The position numbers and the translations under genes were made by a program. A DNA stretch of 64,000 nt from Galbula dea (lineage: Eukaryota > Chordata > Aves > Piciformes > Galbulidae): positions 250,697 to 314,696 of the forward strand of contig VWZX01002684.1 of assembly GCA_013399015.1 (NCBI GenBank). Direction: 5' to 3'. Below the pieces are notes generated by a model. The model saw nothing but the letters and a program-made list of their open reading frames with translations. It was not told the DNA's origin and ran no database searches. Below are positions 12,478 through 25,152 of the stretch, piece after piece. Each line of letters begins with the position of its first letter. The stretch's first letter is position 1.

Positions 12478-15400
12478 CATGTCTCCTCTACTGACAAGCT
12501 ATGGAGGAAAAATAGGTTGTTTCTTCTGCATTTAATATTTCAAACCAAGTAGACCCCAAAGAAAAGGCAGCAATTAACCAAAAGTACCAGTAACATACTC
12601 CTTGTGTTTCTTCTCTCTGGATTCAGCTATGAAGATTCAGTTTGATACAAGCTGAACTGAAGTCATGTTAAATCTTTGAGTTGTAATTTTCCAAGCTAGA
12701 CAAGAAAGCAATGCAGTTGCCATGTTCACCTCTCAGAACTCTGAGGTGAGACCTGCATTGCACAGTTAGTCTTTTAATTCTTCTTAAATCTTTTACACTC
12801 AGCCAGCTAGAAATGTTTAGTGGATGATTAGCAGATATTTGGCCATATGTTTGGAGTAAGCTTATCTACATACACAGGGGAAATGAATTTTATGAGCTAA
12901 AAAAGGGTAAAATGGTTAAAAGGGCATTGACTGCAGTGCAGATTTCCTGTGCTTCTGAACATACATGTGCTTGCACACACAGTTAATGTATTTTTCCTAT
13001 TCCTCTGTTAATTCTACACAAGAACTGCACTGCCTCTCCAAGTGACAACAAGAGAGATACCCGAGCACTGTCCTGCCCACGTCCCCTGTATCACCTTGCC
13101 ATTGCCACTCAGGCTCCTGCCACCTAAATAACATGGGCTGTAAGGCCAGAGTTAGCTGAATCTTCTACAGGAATCCAGCAAGGACACAGTGCTCCTTGCC
13201 TGCCAGTTCCTTCTCTGCATAGCCTGCACCCAGAGTGGCAGCATCCTGTGACTAACTCTTCTAGACTGGATTTCTCCAAGGGAAGGCCAGTGCTTAATTT
13301 GCCTGACTCTGCACTCTGTGGGAGCTCTCATCCATGCCAGCTTGAGTCCTAGCAAAAACCCATCATCATTAGTCCTCGAAAGGAACAGCTCAGATATTCT
13401 CCACCCCTGTTTCTGCAGGCTGGGATGTGCTGCCTGTTCCAACAGACTGAAATTCTCCTGGTAGGCTCAATTACAGCAATAAGCCTTCATGCTCTTCTCA
13501 GTGGCACTTCTGCCTCCAACTCTGTCAAACCACCATGGTGGGGCCAGAAGTAGCAGCTGAGAAACACCACTAATTCAGCCACACCAGACCTGTAGGCAAG
13601 ACCCTGTAAGGTGGGCCTGTAAAGTGGTGTACAGGGCACACCAGCTTCTCTCTAAGGGTGTTTTCCTAACTGGAGATATTTAGGATGTACTCTGACTCCA
13701 TCCCCTAACAGGCCGGTTAGAGTGGAGAGCTGAGCACAGGCTCTCCTTCAGCAGGGTTTTTTGCTCCATCTAGCAGCAGAGCTGCTCTGGTGTAAAGCAG
13801 AGCTGGGGCAGGGAGAATCAGACCAGTGTGCATTTCTTTTTGCTAACATATTGGCAGCCTCTCAATGAATAAACCACTAGAAAACAAATCTGGAGCAGCC
13901 CTTGGCTGTGGTGGCCAGACCTCGTCTGTTAACTGGGCTGAAGAGTACCAGCTGCTCTGCTCCTGCCCCGGGGAAGAGAGGCCCTTCTGCTGTGTTCTGG
14001 GGACTAGAAATGAGCCTGAACCCACCCCTGCAAACTGCAATGGCTTTTAGACTACAGCTCTGGATCCAAATCCAAATTTCATGGCTTTACACGCTGCCTG
14101 AACCAATGTCTTGGCAGCAAATACATCCTGGCTCTAAAAAGGCAAATAATATGGCAGTAACAAACTTTTTTTTTTTCTGTCTATGGCTCTGTATAGTGCT
14201 GACTTCGAGGTGCTCTGGCTTGGGCTTCCCCAGGTGCATCACTACAGCCAGGACAATGCTTGCATTTAAATCCCTTTTTTCAGCCTTATGGCAGCGAGTT
14301 GGTGAACATGGTTTTGTGCAGCAAACTGGGGGGATATATGGCTTGTGGTTGTCAACCCATAGGTGCTTCCCTGTGCCAGGCCATGTTGTAGGAGGAGCTG
14401 TGCTCAAGGGGACAAAGCCTTCCTTGATGGGGATGGAGAACCAGGGTGGCTTCCCCTCCTCTCCTTGCATTCCTTGTCTGCCGAGCTTAACCCCTGTTCC
14501 CACTGATGCCTGGGAATCCCTTCATATACCCTGCTGGTGCTCTTCTCCTGAGGTTGGCCCATTCCCTAAGCCCCATAACTCAAGTCTCTCAAGCCTGAGG
14601 ATGTCGTGAAGCTGAGCTATGCCAGTCTCAGCAGTGTAACACAGATCTCTGCATACCACACCACCTGGGTCCAGGCAACTTACAACAGTGCCAGTTCACA
14701 GCACAACTCTCTGCACCGTGGGCTGTCGAAAATGGTTTCTGACTTGGAATAGCAGTGTGAAGGGTAGGTAATGGTGTGGCCTGCAGTCCTAGGAGGGGCT
14801 TAGTGAGAGGGGATGAGGAAGGAGTGTGTTATTTTGGCTCTTGCAAGGCATTAACTAACTCTTTCTCAGAAAAAGGATGAAGCCTGGAAAACCTCTTGCC
14901 CTTCCTGTGTTTTCTAGCCGAGTCTGCGTAGCAGCAGTGTAATGTTGGTACTTAGACACTAGCTGTAGTCAAGCAGGGCTCTCTCTGCTGGGTGCAAAAC
15001 GAGATATCTTGATTGTAAACAGGAAAGGTTTGGTAGAAAGATTTTATTTTCCCATTTTTCTAAATTTCACCAATAGTTCATTGTCCAAAAGGCATTGCCC
15101 AGCCTTGCTGTAGGTTGGGAAGCGAGGGAGGAAACTACACTTGTGTCACTTGAAATTTTCTCCATCCTCTTCAGATGGGAAATGCTGGGTTACTTGCTCA
15201 CAGTGGCTTCGTCCCAGGTTTTCCCTTTGTGAAGGTAACTGTGGTGGTTGCTGGCCCACGGGCCATGATAAGCAGCAAGAACCATTGAGGCTGTAACAAG
15301 ATCCCTGCCTTTCCCTGGTGGCTGAGGACACAGTTGTCCCTGGATTAAAAGAGCCAGCAATGCCGAGCCATGGCAGAGAGTATATTGCAGATGCATTGCA

Positions 15401-15689
15401 AAACCTTGGGAGAGAGGGAGGAGATAGGTCAGCTGAAATGCTGAGCAGTCCCTAGCAGCATCTCTGAAGTGCCAACATGACCCCAAAGCTGTTGCAGTAG
15501 GTAGGTTCGTCCCTTGCGCTGTGTTCCCTGAGTAAATAGGTGCTCAGCTCTCACCTCGCTGCTGTCTCCCACCTTTTCTCTCCTCATAGGATTCCCTTCC
15601 TGAAGCAGCCTCAACCTCAACCTGCTGTGGCACCTTCTGTCAAACACTTCACACGTTTGTCACCAAAATGTTTTGGCAGCAGCAGCGTC

Positions 15690-15840
15690 TCTAGGTTTTG
15701 ACATAATCCCGACAGGAGACTTTCTCAATTATTACTAATGGAACATTATGCTCCTCTTTGGGAACTCCTGCATGAATAAAAAGGGTCATTAATGACATCT
15801 GTGCAGAGCCAGGAAATTATTAGTCAATGCTGATAGAGTT
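15690..15840. promoter_or_regulatory. Candidate enhancer with a GTCATTAATGAC palindrome
   Basis: A perfect 12-base palindrome at 15785-15796 provides a symmetric homeodomain dimer-type site. Around it are TGACATAATCCC (15700-15711), TCAATTATTACTAATGG (15725-15741) and AATTATTAGTCAATG (15815-15829). The block reads like a conserved non-coding element, with many ATTA cores and little low-complexity sequence before the T-run at 15848. Confidence 0.4.
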
Positions 15841-17399
15841 TTATTATTTTTTTTTTTTTAATTTTTACATATATATTTTCTTAAGCTCTTAGTAATTTCC
15901 CACCTTGCCTCCCACCCCCTTCTCCAAAGTCTCCCATGCAAGCTGGAGCTGAGCTGGGTTATTGCCAACATTCTTCCTTTTGTGCAGGTAAATGCTATTC
16001 CCCTCCCACCCTTCCTTCCCTTTTATTCCCTCTTGGCTTCTTTAAAGATTGTATCTCTTGTTTCGGTCCCGAGAGATCCTGTCACACCTTTCTCTGGGCT
16101 TCCTTTTATTGCCAGTCAAGCTCAAATACTTCTTGGACCTGGAGAAATCAATATTGCCCTGGTTCTACCAAGGCAGCACTGGAGGGGGAACAGTAGGACC
16201 ATGTCCTGCTGCCTGTGACCGTTAGGGTGGCCTGTCTCCCCTCCTGTGCAGGATGCTGCTGGCGTACAAGAGACGCTGCTAGAGGGGCTGGAGGTGTCCC
16301 CAGGTGCCACATTAGCATCATGTAGCAGGGAAGCTCATCTTGGATCATTTTAGAGAACTTTATAGATAACACACTATTGGGCTTTCTTCTGTCCTTCAGC
16401 TAGGTATTCAATTCCCTCTGCTCACCATCCCTAAAAATGACCCAGAGTAGTTTTGGTTTGTTTGTTTTTCAATTCCAGACTAATGCAGCAATTTCAGAAA
16501 CTGGTGTTTTGCAGCACCCTATGATAAGACCCCTGTGATAAAGCCCTATGGAGATGTGACAAAAAATGCCCTAAATCATGCAGAATGGGTCTGCAAGTCA
16601 TGACTGCTGAGGTGACTGGTGCAAGTCTGTGCACAGTGGCTTGGAGGCTGCATCTGTCCCACATCTCGTGTTGATAACTACGTGTGGATTTGGGTTGATG
16701 GCAGTGACAGTGTCGTGTCTGGAAGAACAAAACCCTGAGGCCATTCCTTTTGTTACATTGCTGTGCCAGCAGATATGTTTTGGAGGCACACAGAGGTTTT
16801 TTTCTGAAGAAGGAGAGGACAGGTTTGGGTTGATGGTAAGGCTTTTGGAGGGGTGTCTCATGGACAGTGGAACAGGGGAAAGGCTGATGTCTTCATTGGC
16901 TTAAAGCTTGCTTTTATTTTCTGGGTTGGTATCAGTCAAATAAGCTGCAGAGAAGCTGAAGATGGTTTTGCTCTGTAGCCAGAGGGGGTGGTCTCTGCTT
17001 CCTACATGCACTACAAGATGCCCAACTCCGTGGTGAGTGTCTCTAATGCACTTGATGTGAGACTCTTCCCCAGGCCATAGTCTGTAACTGGAGGAGATGT
17101 GGCTGCTGTGGGACCTGGCCTGCTTAGCAAGGCACATGCAAGGCAAAGGACACCACCCTAGGGCAAGGGGTTTGGCCTAGGTGGGAGATATGACTATTCT
17201 CCCATGGGGTACATGGTTCCTGAGCTAATCACAGAGCTGCTGCACGTTCCTGGCAAAGATCAAGCAGGGATCACTGGCCACGATTCAAACCTGGCACTTA
17301 GGGTAAAAGGTTGATGCAGTAACTCTAAAAAAGAAAACTGCTAAACAAGATATAGACTCCTTTAAAAAAAAAAAGTCCCTTGGAGAACAGATTTTTCAA

Positions 17400-17465
17400 C
17401 CCCTTTTTGATTTATGACCTACTATAGGATATTGAGACATTATTTACAATCGATACATGCTCCTG
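17400..17465. promoter_or_regulatory. Candidate PBX-HOX9/10-type site
   Basis: TGATTTAT at 17408-17415, followed by GAC, matches the composite half-sites preferred by PBX with HOX paralogues 9-10. AT-rich sequence around it includes ACATTATTTACAATCGATA. A single 8-base match occurs often by chance, so the confidence is low. Confidence 0.25.
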
Positions 17466-18779
17466 CAAGACTCCCACTGGAGCCATAGACTCTGCCTGTT
17501 AGAGTGGAGACCAGTCAGCCTGCTCCACTGGAAGTGCCAGCCCATGTCCTGCTGGAACTGGCTATAAAGCAAGACACAGCTGTTTATCTTTCAGAAAGTG
17601 GACCTGGTTACACATGTCTTTAGGCAGCAGACACCAGGATATAGTTTAAGGCTAAGACAGCAGTTCAGGAGCAGAAAGCACCGTTCCTCAGCCTCACCAA
17701 TAATGAAATCTCTTGCGCCACATAGAGAGCTCCATGGCCTTAAAGGTGCAAAATGAAGTTGTTCAGTTGACTTATAATGGAATTGGGCCAATTTTGAAAC
17801 AAGAGCTGAGTTTTATTCTGGGATTTTATCTTTAAAGGGGGATTTGCAAACACTTTTAAGGGGGGGGGGGAAAATTCATTCAGCATAAAATTGCATACTG
17901 GCTGAATTCCAGTTTGGGTAATTACATTCTCTTTCTGTAGTGGCTGCAGGACAAAGGGCCATTCATCACACTCCAAAGTGCTGCAAAGGGCTCCTGTGTT
18001 CCACTGGAGAACTGCCTGCATTTGAATCGAAGCAAGAAAGTTTTCTTCCCGTGCTCGAAGCCACTCCAGAGAGTAAGGGAGCTTGGCACTGCTTTAGGAT
18101 CCTTTTGGGTGAGATATAGGGGTAAGCACTTTGTCGTGCACTGCTCAGCCTCCAGCAAATCTGGGTAAGTAGAGCACTCAGCAAAATAGGTTCCTTCCAG
18201 CCTCTGGTGCCTCGCCTTTCACCCCGAGGACATGCTTGGCTTTGCAGAGCGCCAGCAGGACTCCAGGGGATCTGATGGAGCAGAGGAGTTGAATTTCCTC
18301 TCTGCAAACCTACCATTTTGGAAAGGCTTCTAGGCAAGAGACTGGGCTGCATCCAGCTAGGATGGATTCAAGGATTTGGGGTGTGCTCAGAAGTGGTGCT
18401 GGGGGGCCTGGAAGGGTGCAGGTTCTCTGCCTTCCTCCTCCCAGGTCTTCATGCAGCCAGAGAATCACGAAACATCTGCAACCCTTCCTCCAGCTTTCCT
18501 GCTTAGAAGAGGGTCTCACTTCAACAGTGGACCACAGCTTTCAGGAAAAGCAATTTAGCACCAAAGCCACAGAGTGTTGCCTCCTTCTATCCCTGGTAGG
18601 TCTCTTTGCAGGTGCTCTCTGTTTGTCGAGGCAGAGCGAGGGTCCATAGAGGTGCTCAGGTAGAGATCAGGCAAGGAGGCAGCAGCAGCAGCTACCTGGG
18701 GTGAGGGGGCATGTCTGCATGCCACCCAACAGCTGACCTGCCAAGGAACATCCTTGGCCTATGTGCCTTGAGAGTGTCC

Positions 18780-18925
18780 CTTTAAAGCAATTTGTAGACT
18801 GTTATCCTGTATCATTAACCTAATTAGTGTAATTGCCACCATTTTTGTAATGAGTATAAATACTGGAGGAATCCCATAATTAGAAGATGTAATTAGGTAA
18901 TTAATAGATGACATGGCAACAAAAA
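18780..18925. promoter_or_regulatory. Candidate enhancer: cluster of TAATTA homeodomain sites
   Basis: Four TAATTA cores fall within 85 bases (18821, 18877, 18890 and 18898). They are accompanied by further TAATT and TAATGA words and a TGACATGGCAAC sequence at 18909-18920 that resembles an RFX half-site joined to a MEIS-like TGACA. Such density of homeodomain cores in an otherwise AT-moderate region is typical of conserved developmental enhancers. This is inference from motif content only. Confidence 0.45.
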
Positions 18926-18951
18926 TCCAGGGAAACTTTGCAAGGTGGACA

Positions 18952-18980
18952 CTCTGTGTGTGTGTGTGTGAGTGTGTGTG
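18952..18980 (+). repeat. GT microsatellite
   Basis: Mostly GT dinucleotides with one interruption (GAG). It lies directly after the TAATTA-rich block. Confidence 0.9.
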
Positions 18981-21900
18981 CATGTGGCTATGCAGATGTA
19001 AGTCGGTCCTGCTGGCGTCTGTTGTAGGTGTGCTCTGTAGTTGGCTTCAGCTTGGAGCTCCTCTGAATTATGCTGGGAATGTAAAGGGACCTTCAGGTGA
19101 TGTAAGAAAGCTCTCTCAGATCTCTACAGATCTCACAGAAGGGCTCTGGAGAGCCAGGATTTGCTTAAGGGGAAGAGCAGAGGGTGTGACCATCGCTTTG
19201 TCATATGGACAGTCTTTCCTTTCAGGTCCTGGGGGAGGCACGGTGAGTTTAACAGAGGTCTGAGACTTTCCCTAGCTGGAAAGTGGCTTGAAGTCACATT
19301 TGCCCCATGGTGCACCTCTGCTACAGCTAGTGCTGGAATAGCATGAAGGCCAGCTCCTGCAAATAGAACCTGCCTGACGAGAGAGATGAGAAGGAGCCCC
19401 AAGTCCTGGGTGCTTGATAAAGTCCCATTTTAGTTGTCTCATGTGTTTGGCTTAGAAAAGTGATGGGAGCTGGAAATTGTGTTAGTGCTGTGGAGAGCTG
19501 ATAAGCTTCTTGCTGTGCTGAGGAACATGTTTTAGACATCCATGAATTGTGTTTTAGCTGGACCCTTTCTAGTCGTTGAAATGCTGACTTTTTCCTGCTG
19601 TTCTTTGCTCCTTGCTCCTCAAAGCCTGTTCACACTTCTAGAGTACTTCCATCTCCAGATGCATCTGAAGAAAATAAGTTGCATTTAAGGAAAAAGCTTT
19701 TTCAGGGGAGGTTTGCTTTGATGTTTTGGGGGGTTTTTTTAAGTGTTGTTGAGGATCATTTGGATTCTCACTTGTCACCTGCCAGAGAGATGTTGATACC
19801 GTCTGTTTGGTGGCAGGAGGAGAAATCTCTCCTCCACAGGCACACACCTCTCCAAAGTTGCTAAGCAGCTGCTGGTTGAAGGGGCCAACAGGCTTGGGTT
19901 TGTACAAGTTTTCCCCTTCAGATCTGAACACATAAGGAAGAAGGTGACTTGAAAATGCCAGTGGTACCAGCCAGGCCAATCCTAATCCATGTGACAAAAG
20001 GTATCCTTCAGCCACCATACAGCTTTCATACAGCTCTTCAAAAAATAAAAAGCCTTTGCATCCTCCCAACAAAACAGGTTCCTTTGCTACACTTTGAGGC
20101 ATTGCACAATGCTTGGAGCTGTTGGCTTTCCTTCTGGCTGGCTCTGGAAGGGGTCCTCTCCTCCAGCCATTCCTCTAGGAATGGCAGACTATCAGTTCCT
20201 TTCTCCCTACCTATTCATCGTCTTCTAGGAAGACCTAGTGATTTTCAAGCATTCCACCTCCAAGGGCCCAGGGATGAGCTCTTCCTTTGGGATTGCTCTT
20301 GCTGGGGCATTTTGGTGATGATAGTATTTTGATAGCAAGCCTGCTGCTAGCCCTGAAGATACAAGCAACATTGTAATGGCAAGTTGGAGACCCTGGGCCA
20401 CTGGTCTGGGGAACATCTCTCTGGGAAGACCAGTGTCATGCCAAGCACTGCTTGGATCCTGCTGAATGCTGGAGGGGGAGAACTGACTTGCAGATCTTTT
20501 GTGGATTTAGCTGGGCTAAGATGGGGCATAAGACATATGTATCTTGCCTGTAGGGTGTCTCCTTGGCAGAGTCTCAGGCTCTCTGTATGCCACATTGACT
20601 AATCTATGAGAACTTATTTTGAAGAAGCCATTGACCTCGTGGCTTTTACTCTTGGCCTCTCTACCTTCCTTTTGGAGGATGTCCTTTCAAATAGTTGAGC
20701 TATTTGCACTCCTTGGAGAAGCACTGCAGTCAGCAAGAAGTGACTCCAAGACCTGCAGCACTGGAAGCACTGGCATGTGGGAGAAGTCAGAGGGGATCTC
20801 ATGCAGGCTTTGGGTGGTCAACAGCCGCTGAGTCCCCAGGACCAGCAGCTAGAGGGAGATATGACCTCACGCTGTGGGCCAGCACTGTCTATGCTGTGGA
20901 TTTCTGTCACAAAGCCAAAGAAACCCCTCTTTCTTTCTGGTGTTTAAGGTCCATGTAACCAACAGCCATAATGCAGACCACTGCATAGTGTAAGTAATTC
21001 TGGAGATTAAAGACTTTTCAAATGGCTCCTGATGGAATTTCTGCCAAAGTATTTTTTAAGTCCCTGTCTACATGGGGAGTTTTATCAGGTGTATCAGGAT
21101 CAGCATATGCAGGTCCAGTTACACCAGGAAGGCTCTGTCTAGACTTTTTAATTCCAGTATAAAAGGGGCCTTTTTTTCCCCCTTTAGCTTAATTTGCTTG
21201 CAGTTGCCCTTCACACAATCGGGGTCTGCTTCATCAGTGTAAGAGCCTCCTTGTATGTGGCAGTATGTTTAGATCTGTCTGAATTCCCACCTTAGGCTGC
21301 ATCAAAGCCCACTTTGAACCAAGGCCATGCAGGTGGATAGGGGTTTGGCAGCCAGTGGGCTGGAGGTAGCTTTTTGTGCCCAAAGGAAGCATATGCTGTT
21401 GCAGGGCACTTCCACAGTCCTTCAGCTTAACTCTGCTCTGACCCCTTCTGCTTCCCGATCCCTTGCCCTGGGAGCCTTATCCTTCCACTTCTATGGGATG
21501 TGTCAAATGGGGCACTAGTCACTGAAGTCTTACCCAGCTGAACCTCCTGCTTCATCTAGAAAGCTGTTTGGGGGATTTGCCAGCTAAGACCCAATCTTGC
21601 AAGAGCCATGTTGCCTTTTGTTTTCTTTTCCATGTAGTAAGCTCTGAGTCCCAACTTGTCACAGCTTCAAAACTTGCTTTAAGGCCTTGTAGATTCTTGA
21701 GACCAGCCCTTTGGTTCTCAGATTTGAGCAGAGGTGCTACATTTCTTACTCTGCTGTCACAGAGGGTGGCTTCTGGGTGCTGGCTCCCTGTGATGGCCTA
21801 TAAGGAGTATCTATCTGCCCATGCTCTGGACTATCACATGGGTGAGGATCATTGCCATGTGCTTTCCTTGCCTTTGCCCTAGCCAAGCACCAAGCATTGA

Positions 21901-22561
21901 TTTAATTTTGGGGCCATGTCCAAAACTACCCTAACACAGACCTCCACCATGAGTGTGAAGCAGACACACTTTGTCACTTGCTCTCCTTTTAGGATGAAAG
22001 CCCTTTTTGCTGTGTTTCTGCTTCCCCTTCAAGGTCTAACTCTGCCTGAGTCCTGACAAGTTTCATCTTGTTCTTGTATTTCTTGCTTTCCAGATGTGTC
22101 TTCCTCTGCTGACCTCTTCTCCACCTCATATTTTTTTCATTTGTAGTCCTGATGCTAAGTCTGTGCTAAGTCTGAACATCCTTTTCCTATTAAATATGTT
22201 TCCAGACTCAAAGCCTTGCTTGAATGTCTGCCCCACCTTCATTTTGCACCATAATTAAAGAAAAAGTGAAATTTCCTCTGTGTTCAAGTCCTTGAGCTCT
22301 TCAGTTGTGTTTAGCCTGTTGATTGTGTTGAAGTTCTGGCTTAGCTTTGTGAATCTTCTCTAGTGGATTTGATTCATCTGAAGTTGTCTTCTAGAAATGG
22401 CCAGCTGCTTGTGAAACCTGTGGCTAAACAAACATCTGAGGAAACCCCCAAGGACAGGAAGAGGCTTGGGTGGAAGGAGCCTGCTACTAGCAGTTTTCTG
22501 AAGGAGGAAGAGGCAACAAAGCTTTAGCTGGGACCAGTTAATTATGTTCCTTTATAAGATT

Positions 22562-22975
22562 TCACAGAATGTTAGGAGCTGGAAGGGACCTGGAAAGATC
22601 ATCTAGTCCAACCCCCCTGCCACAGCAGGATTCCCTAGACCAGGTCACACAGAAGAGCATCCAGACATGGTTTGAATCTCTCCAGAGAAGGAGACTCCCC
22701 AACCTCTCTGGGCAGTCTGTGCCAGTGCTCTGGCACCTCAGCTGGGGAAACATTTCTACCTGTATTCACACAGAACCTCCTATGCTTCAGCTTACAGCCA
22801 TTGCCCCTTGTCCTGTCACTGGGCTTCACTGAGAAGAGCCTGACCCCATCCTCCTGACACACACCCTTCACATACTTAAAAGCATAGATGAGGTCACCCC
22901 TTAGTCTCCTCTTCTCCAAGCTAAAGAGACCCAGCTCCCTCAGCCTTTCCTCAGAAGATTTGGCCTGGTTCAAAG
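22562..22975 (-). mobile_element. CR1 LINE fragment, reverse orientation
   Basis: A truncated CR1 3' portion lies on the minus strand. Its 3' end is at 22562, where the tail reads as CACAGAAT on the plus strand, followed by the inverted GATCATCTAGTCCAACC signature. The minus-strand frame keeps the decayed end of the CR1 ORF2 (a RLRGDLIYAFKY-like word, LPREVG, a C-terminal LVRS-like region). The tail repeat and sequence differ from the plus-strand copies, so it is another CR1 subfamily. Confidence 0.93.
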
Positions 22976-23540
22976 CAAGATGGATCTGAGGAAGTCATGT
23001 GGCTTGTGTTAGGTGAGAAGATATCAATGTTGGGTTTTTGTTTTGTGGCTTTTTTGTTTGGTTGGTTGGGGCTCGAGTTTTTGTTGTTTTGTTTTGTTTT
23101 TCTCCTAACTCTCTCTGTCTACAGATTTATTGGAAGTCAGATGGCCAGGAGGGCATTACCAAATAATTATCCTGTGCTACTTTATGGTAACATTTGTGAG
23201 AAAATATTTAGCTAGAGAAACTCTGTGAACTAGTCATTAATATCTTATAGGTCAGAGTTACGGAGGTTGCATTGTGATGAAATATGTATTTCTTCCTATT
23301 TCTTAGGAAAATGAGCTTGTGAGACAGAGTAAGATTTATGATGATCTTAATTAGTTATTTCCTAGCTTTCAAAATGTTTGGGTTTGAGAGATGATATGAT
23401 AGATATTTAATTTGTTGTCACACAGTGACTTTTAAAATGAAATGTTTGTTCTCAAAATACTGTTTTTCTCAAGGCGCATCGCACGCATTGCATGGTACAC
23501 ACACACATGGATACAGAGACAAATACATGCATAAGACTGG
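22976..23540. other. Spacer between two CR1 copies
   Basis: This is a 565-base AT-rich stretch between oppositely oriented CR1 fragments. It starts with a T/G-rich low-complexity run (about 23035-23105) of TTTTG and GGTT words, followed by A/T-rich unique DNA. No gene is seen. Confidence 0.7.
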
Positions 23541-24237
23541 CTTGAGAGCAGCCCTGAGGAAAGAGTCTTGGGGGTGTTGGTGGATGAGAAGCTCAACATG
23601 AGCTGCCAGTGTGTGCTTGTAACCCAGAAGACCAACCGTATCCTAGGCTGCATCAAGAGAAGCGTGGCCAGCAGGTGGAGGGAGGTGATTCTCCCTCTCT
23701 ACTCTGCACTCGTGAGACCCCACCTGGAATATTGCATCCAGTTCTGGAGCCCCTGTTCCAAGAGGGATATGGGGGTGCTGGAGCGAGTCCAGAGAAGGGC
23801 CCCAAGAATGATCAGAGGACTGGAGCACCTCTCCTACGAGGACAGACAGAGAGCTGGGGTTATTCAGTCTGCAGAGGAGAAGGCTCCGAGGAGACCTTCT
23901 TGTGGCCTTCCAATATCTGAAGGGGGACTACAAGAAAGCTGGTGAGGGACTTTTTGGGAGGTCAGATAGTGATAGCACTAGTGGAAATGGGTGTAAGCTA
24001 GAGGAGGGTAGATTTAGGTTGGATATTAGGAGGAAGTTCTTCACTATGAGGGTGGTTAGACAGTGGAACAGGTTGCCCAGAGAAGTTGTGGAAGCCTCAT
24101 CCCTGGAAGCTTTTAAGACAAGGCTGGATGGGGCCCTGGGCAACCTGATCTAGTGGATGGTGTCCCTGCCAGGCAGGGGGGTTGGAACTAGATGATCTTT
24201 AAGGTCCCTTCCAACTCTGACCATTCTATGATTCTAT
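23541..24237 (+). mobile_element. CR1 LINE fragment (3' end of reverse-transcriptase ORF plus 3' UTR)
   Basis: This is a 5'-truncated CR1 retrotransposon of about 700 bases. The frame from 23568 encodes the C-terminal part of the CR1 ORF2, with the family's PHLEYCIQFWSP and RRAPRMIRGLEHL-like words. It shifts near 23900 into a second frame carrying the LPREVVEASSLEAFKTRLDG segment. A GATGATCTTTAAGG core and an ATTCTATG tail repeat mark the 3' end at about 24237. The frameshift and truncation make it inactive. Its good preservation suggests a fairly young insertion. The 3' part resembles the copy at 10967-11108. Confidence 0.95.
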
Positions 24238-25116
24238 AAACATACATGTTCACAGGAGTAAGAAGCATGGGGTGATGCTTTGGAGTTGGCCGTCATTCTG
24301 GGTCGTGTGTTAAGCAGAGCATGGGGTGCAGCCACCGCAGCCCAGCCAAAGGGGTTGCTGCCATGCAGCTGCTGTTCTTGCTGTGCTTGTCGTTCCTTTT
24401 CTGCTGGGAGATGCACAAAGAGAGGACAGGAATTGGCATTCTGCCTTGCCCTCTCCTGTCTGGGCTTATGGGCCAAGGTGAAGGCCAAGGGTAGAACATC
24501 TTCCATGGTTTTTTGATTCATCAGCAGACATGAGATGCCCACATCAGCTCTGGGTGCTTGCTCTAATCCCAGCAGGGGGGTGGTCAAGAGGGATGTATTT
24601 GTGGTATGTTTTTCTCTGCTTTACCTTAAAAATCAGGGAGGGACAGCAGCACAGCTCCTTCAAGGTCCTGCACCAAAAGTTTTTGGGAAGTCCTCCAGAC
24701 CAGTAAGCTCCAGTGACACCTGCCAGTAACGTGGTGCTGCTAAGAGGTGCAGGTTTGTGACATTTCTTTTTCCTGAACTAGTAAACTCTAAATGAAGAAA
24801 CCCATATCCCTCACTTCTATATCCCTTAATGCCAGTGGGGGTTGGAAAAGAAACTCCAGGGAAGGAAAAGGGCAGGTTTGCATTGACCCCAAAGAATGCT
24901 GGATGTGGTCCCTGAAGCTGGGGCTGCTGCGATGCCTTATTGCTGCAGGGAACAGAGCTGCTGCAGAAGCAGAGAGGTCACCTGGAAGTTGATGTATTTT
25001 TTTTTTCCTTTCCCTTTCTTTTGCATTTTTCATCAAAGCTTTATAAATAACTGACAAAACCCCTAGGGAAAAACCTCCCAACCAGCTGCCTGTTGCAAAT
25101 ACTGCAGGAAACAGGA

Positions 25117-25152
25117 GGTGGGAGGGGTGGGGGGGAGGTGGAGGGGGAAGGA
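25117..25152 (+). repeat. G-rich tract (possible G-quadruplex)
   Basis: Several G runs of three or more with short spacers (GGTGGGAGGGG, TGGGGGGG, GGAGGGGG) meet the usual sequence pattern for an intramolecular G-quadruplex on the + strand. AT-rich blocks flank it on both sides. Confidence 0.6.

Larger units (their letters stand above)
11109..22561. other. Intergenic DNA (block C)
   Basis: No coding gene can be supported. The longest open frame (13902-14609, 235 codons) has no domain and crosses a T homopolymer. Motif-rich AT blocks stand out at 15690-15840, 17400-17460 and 18780-18925. A GT microsatellite follows at 18952-18980. The rest is ordinary unique sequence. Confidence 0.65.

Noticed and set aside
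13902..14609. 235-codon plus-strand open frame
   Set aside because: It crosses a T homopolymer, has no recognisable domain and overlaps similar-length frames on the other strand. It is likely chance.
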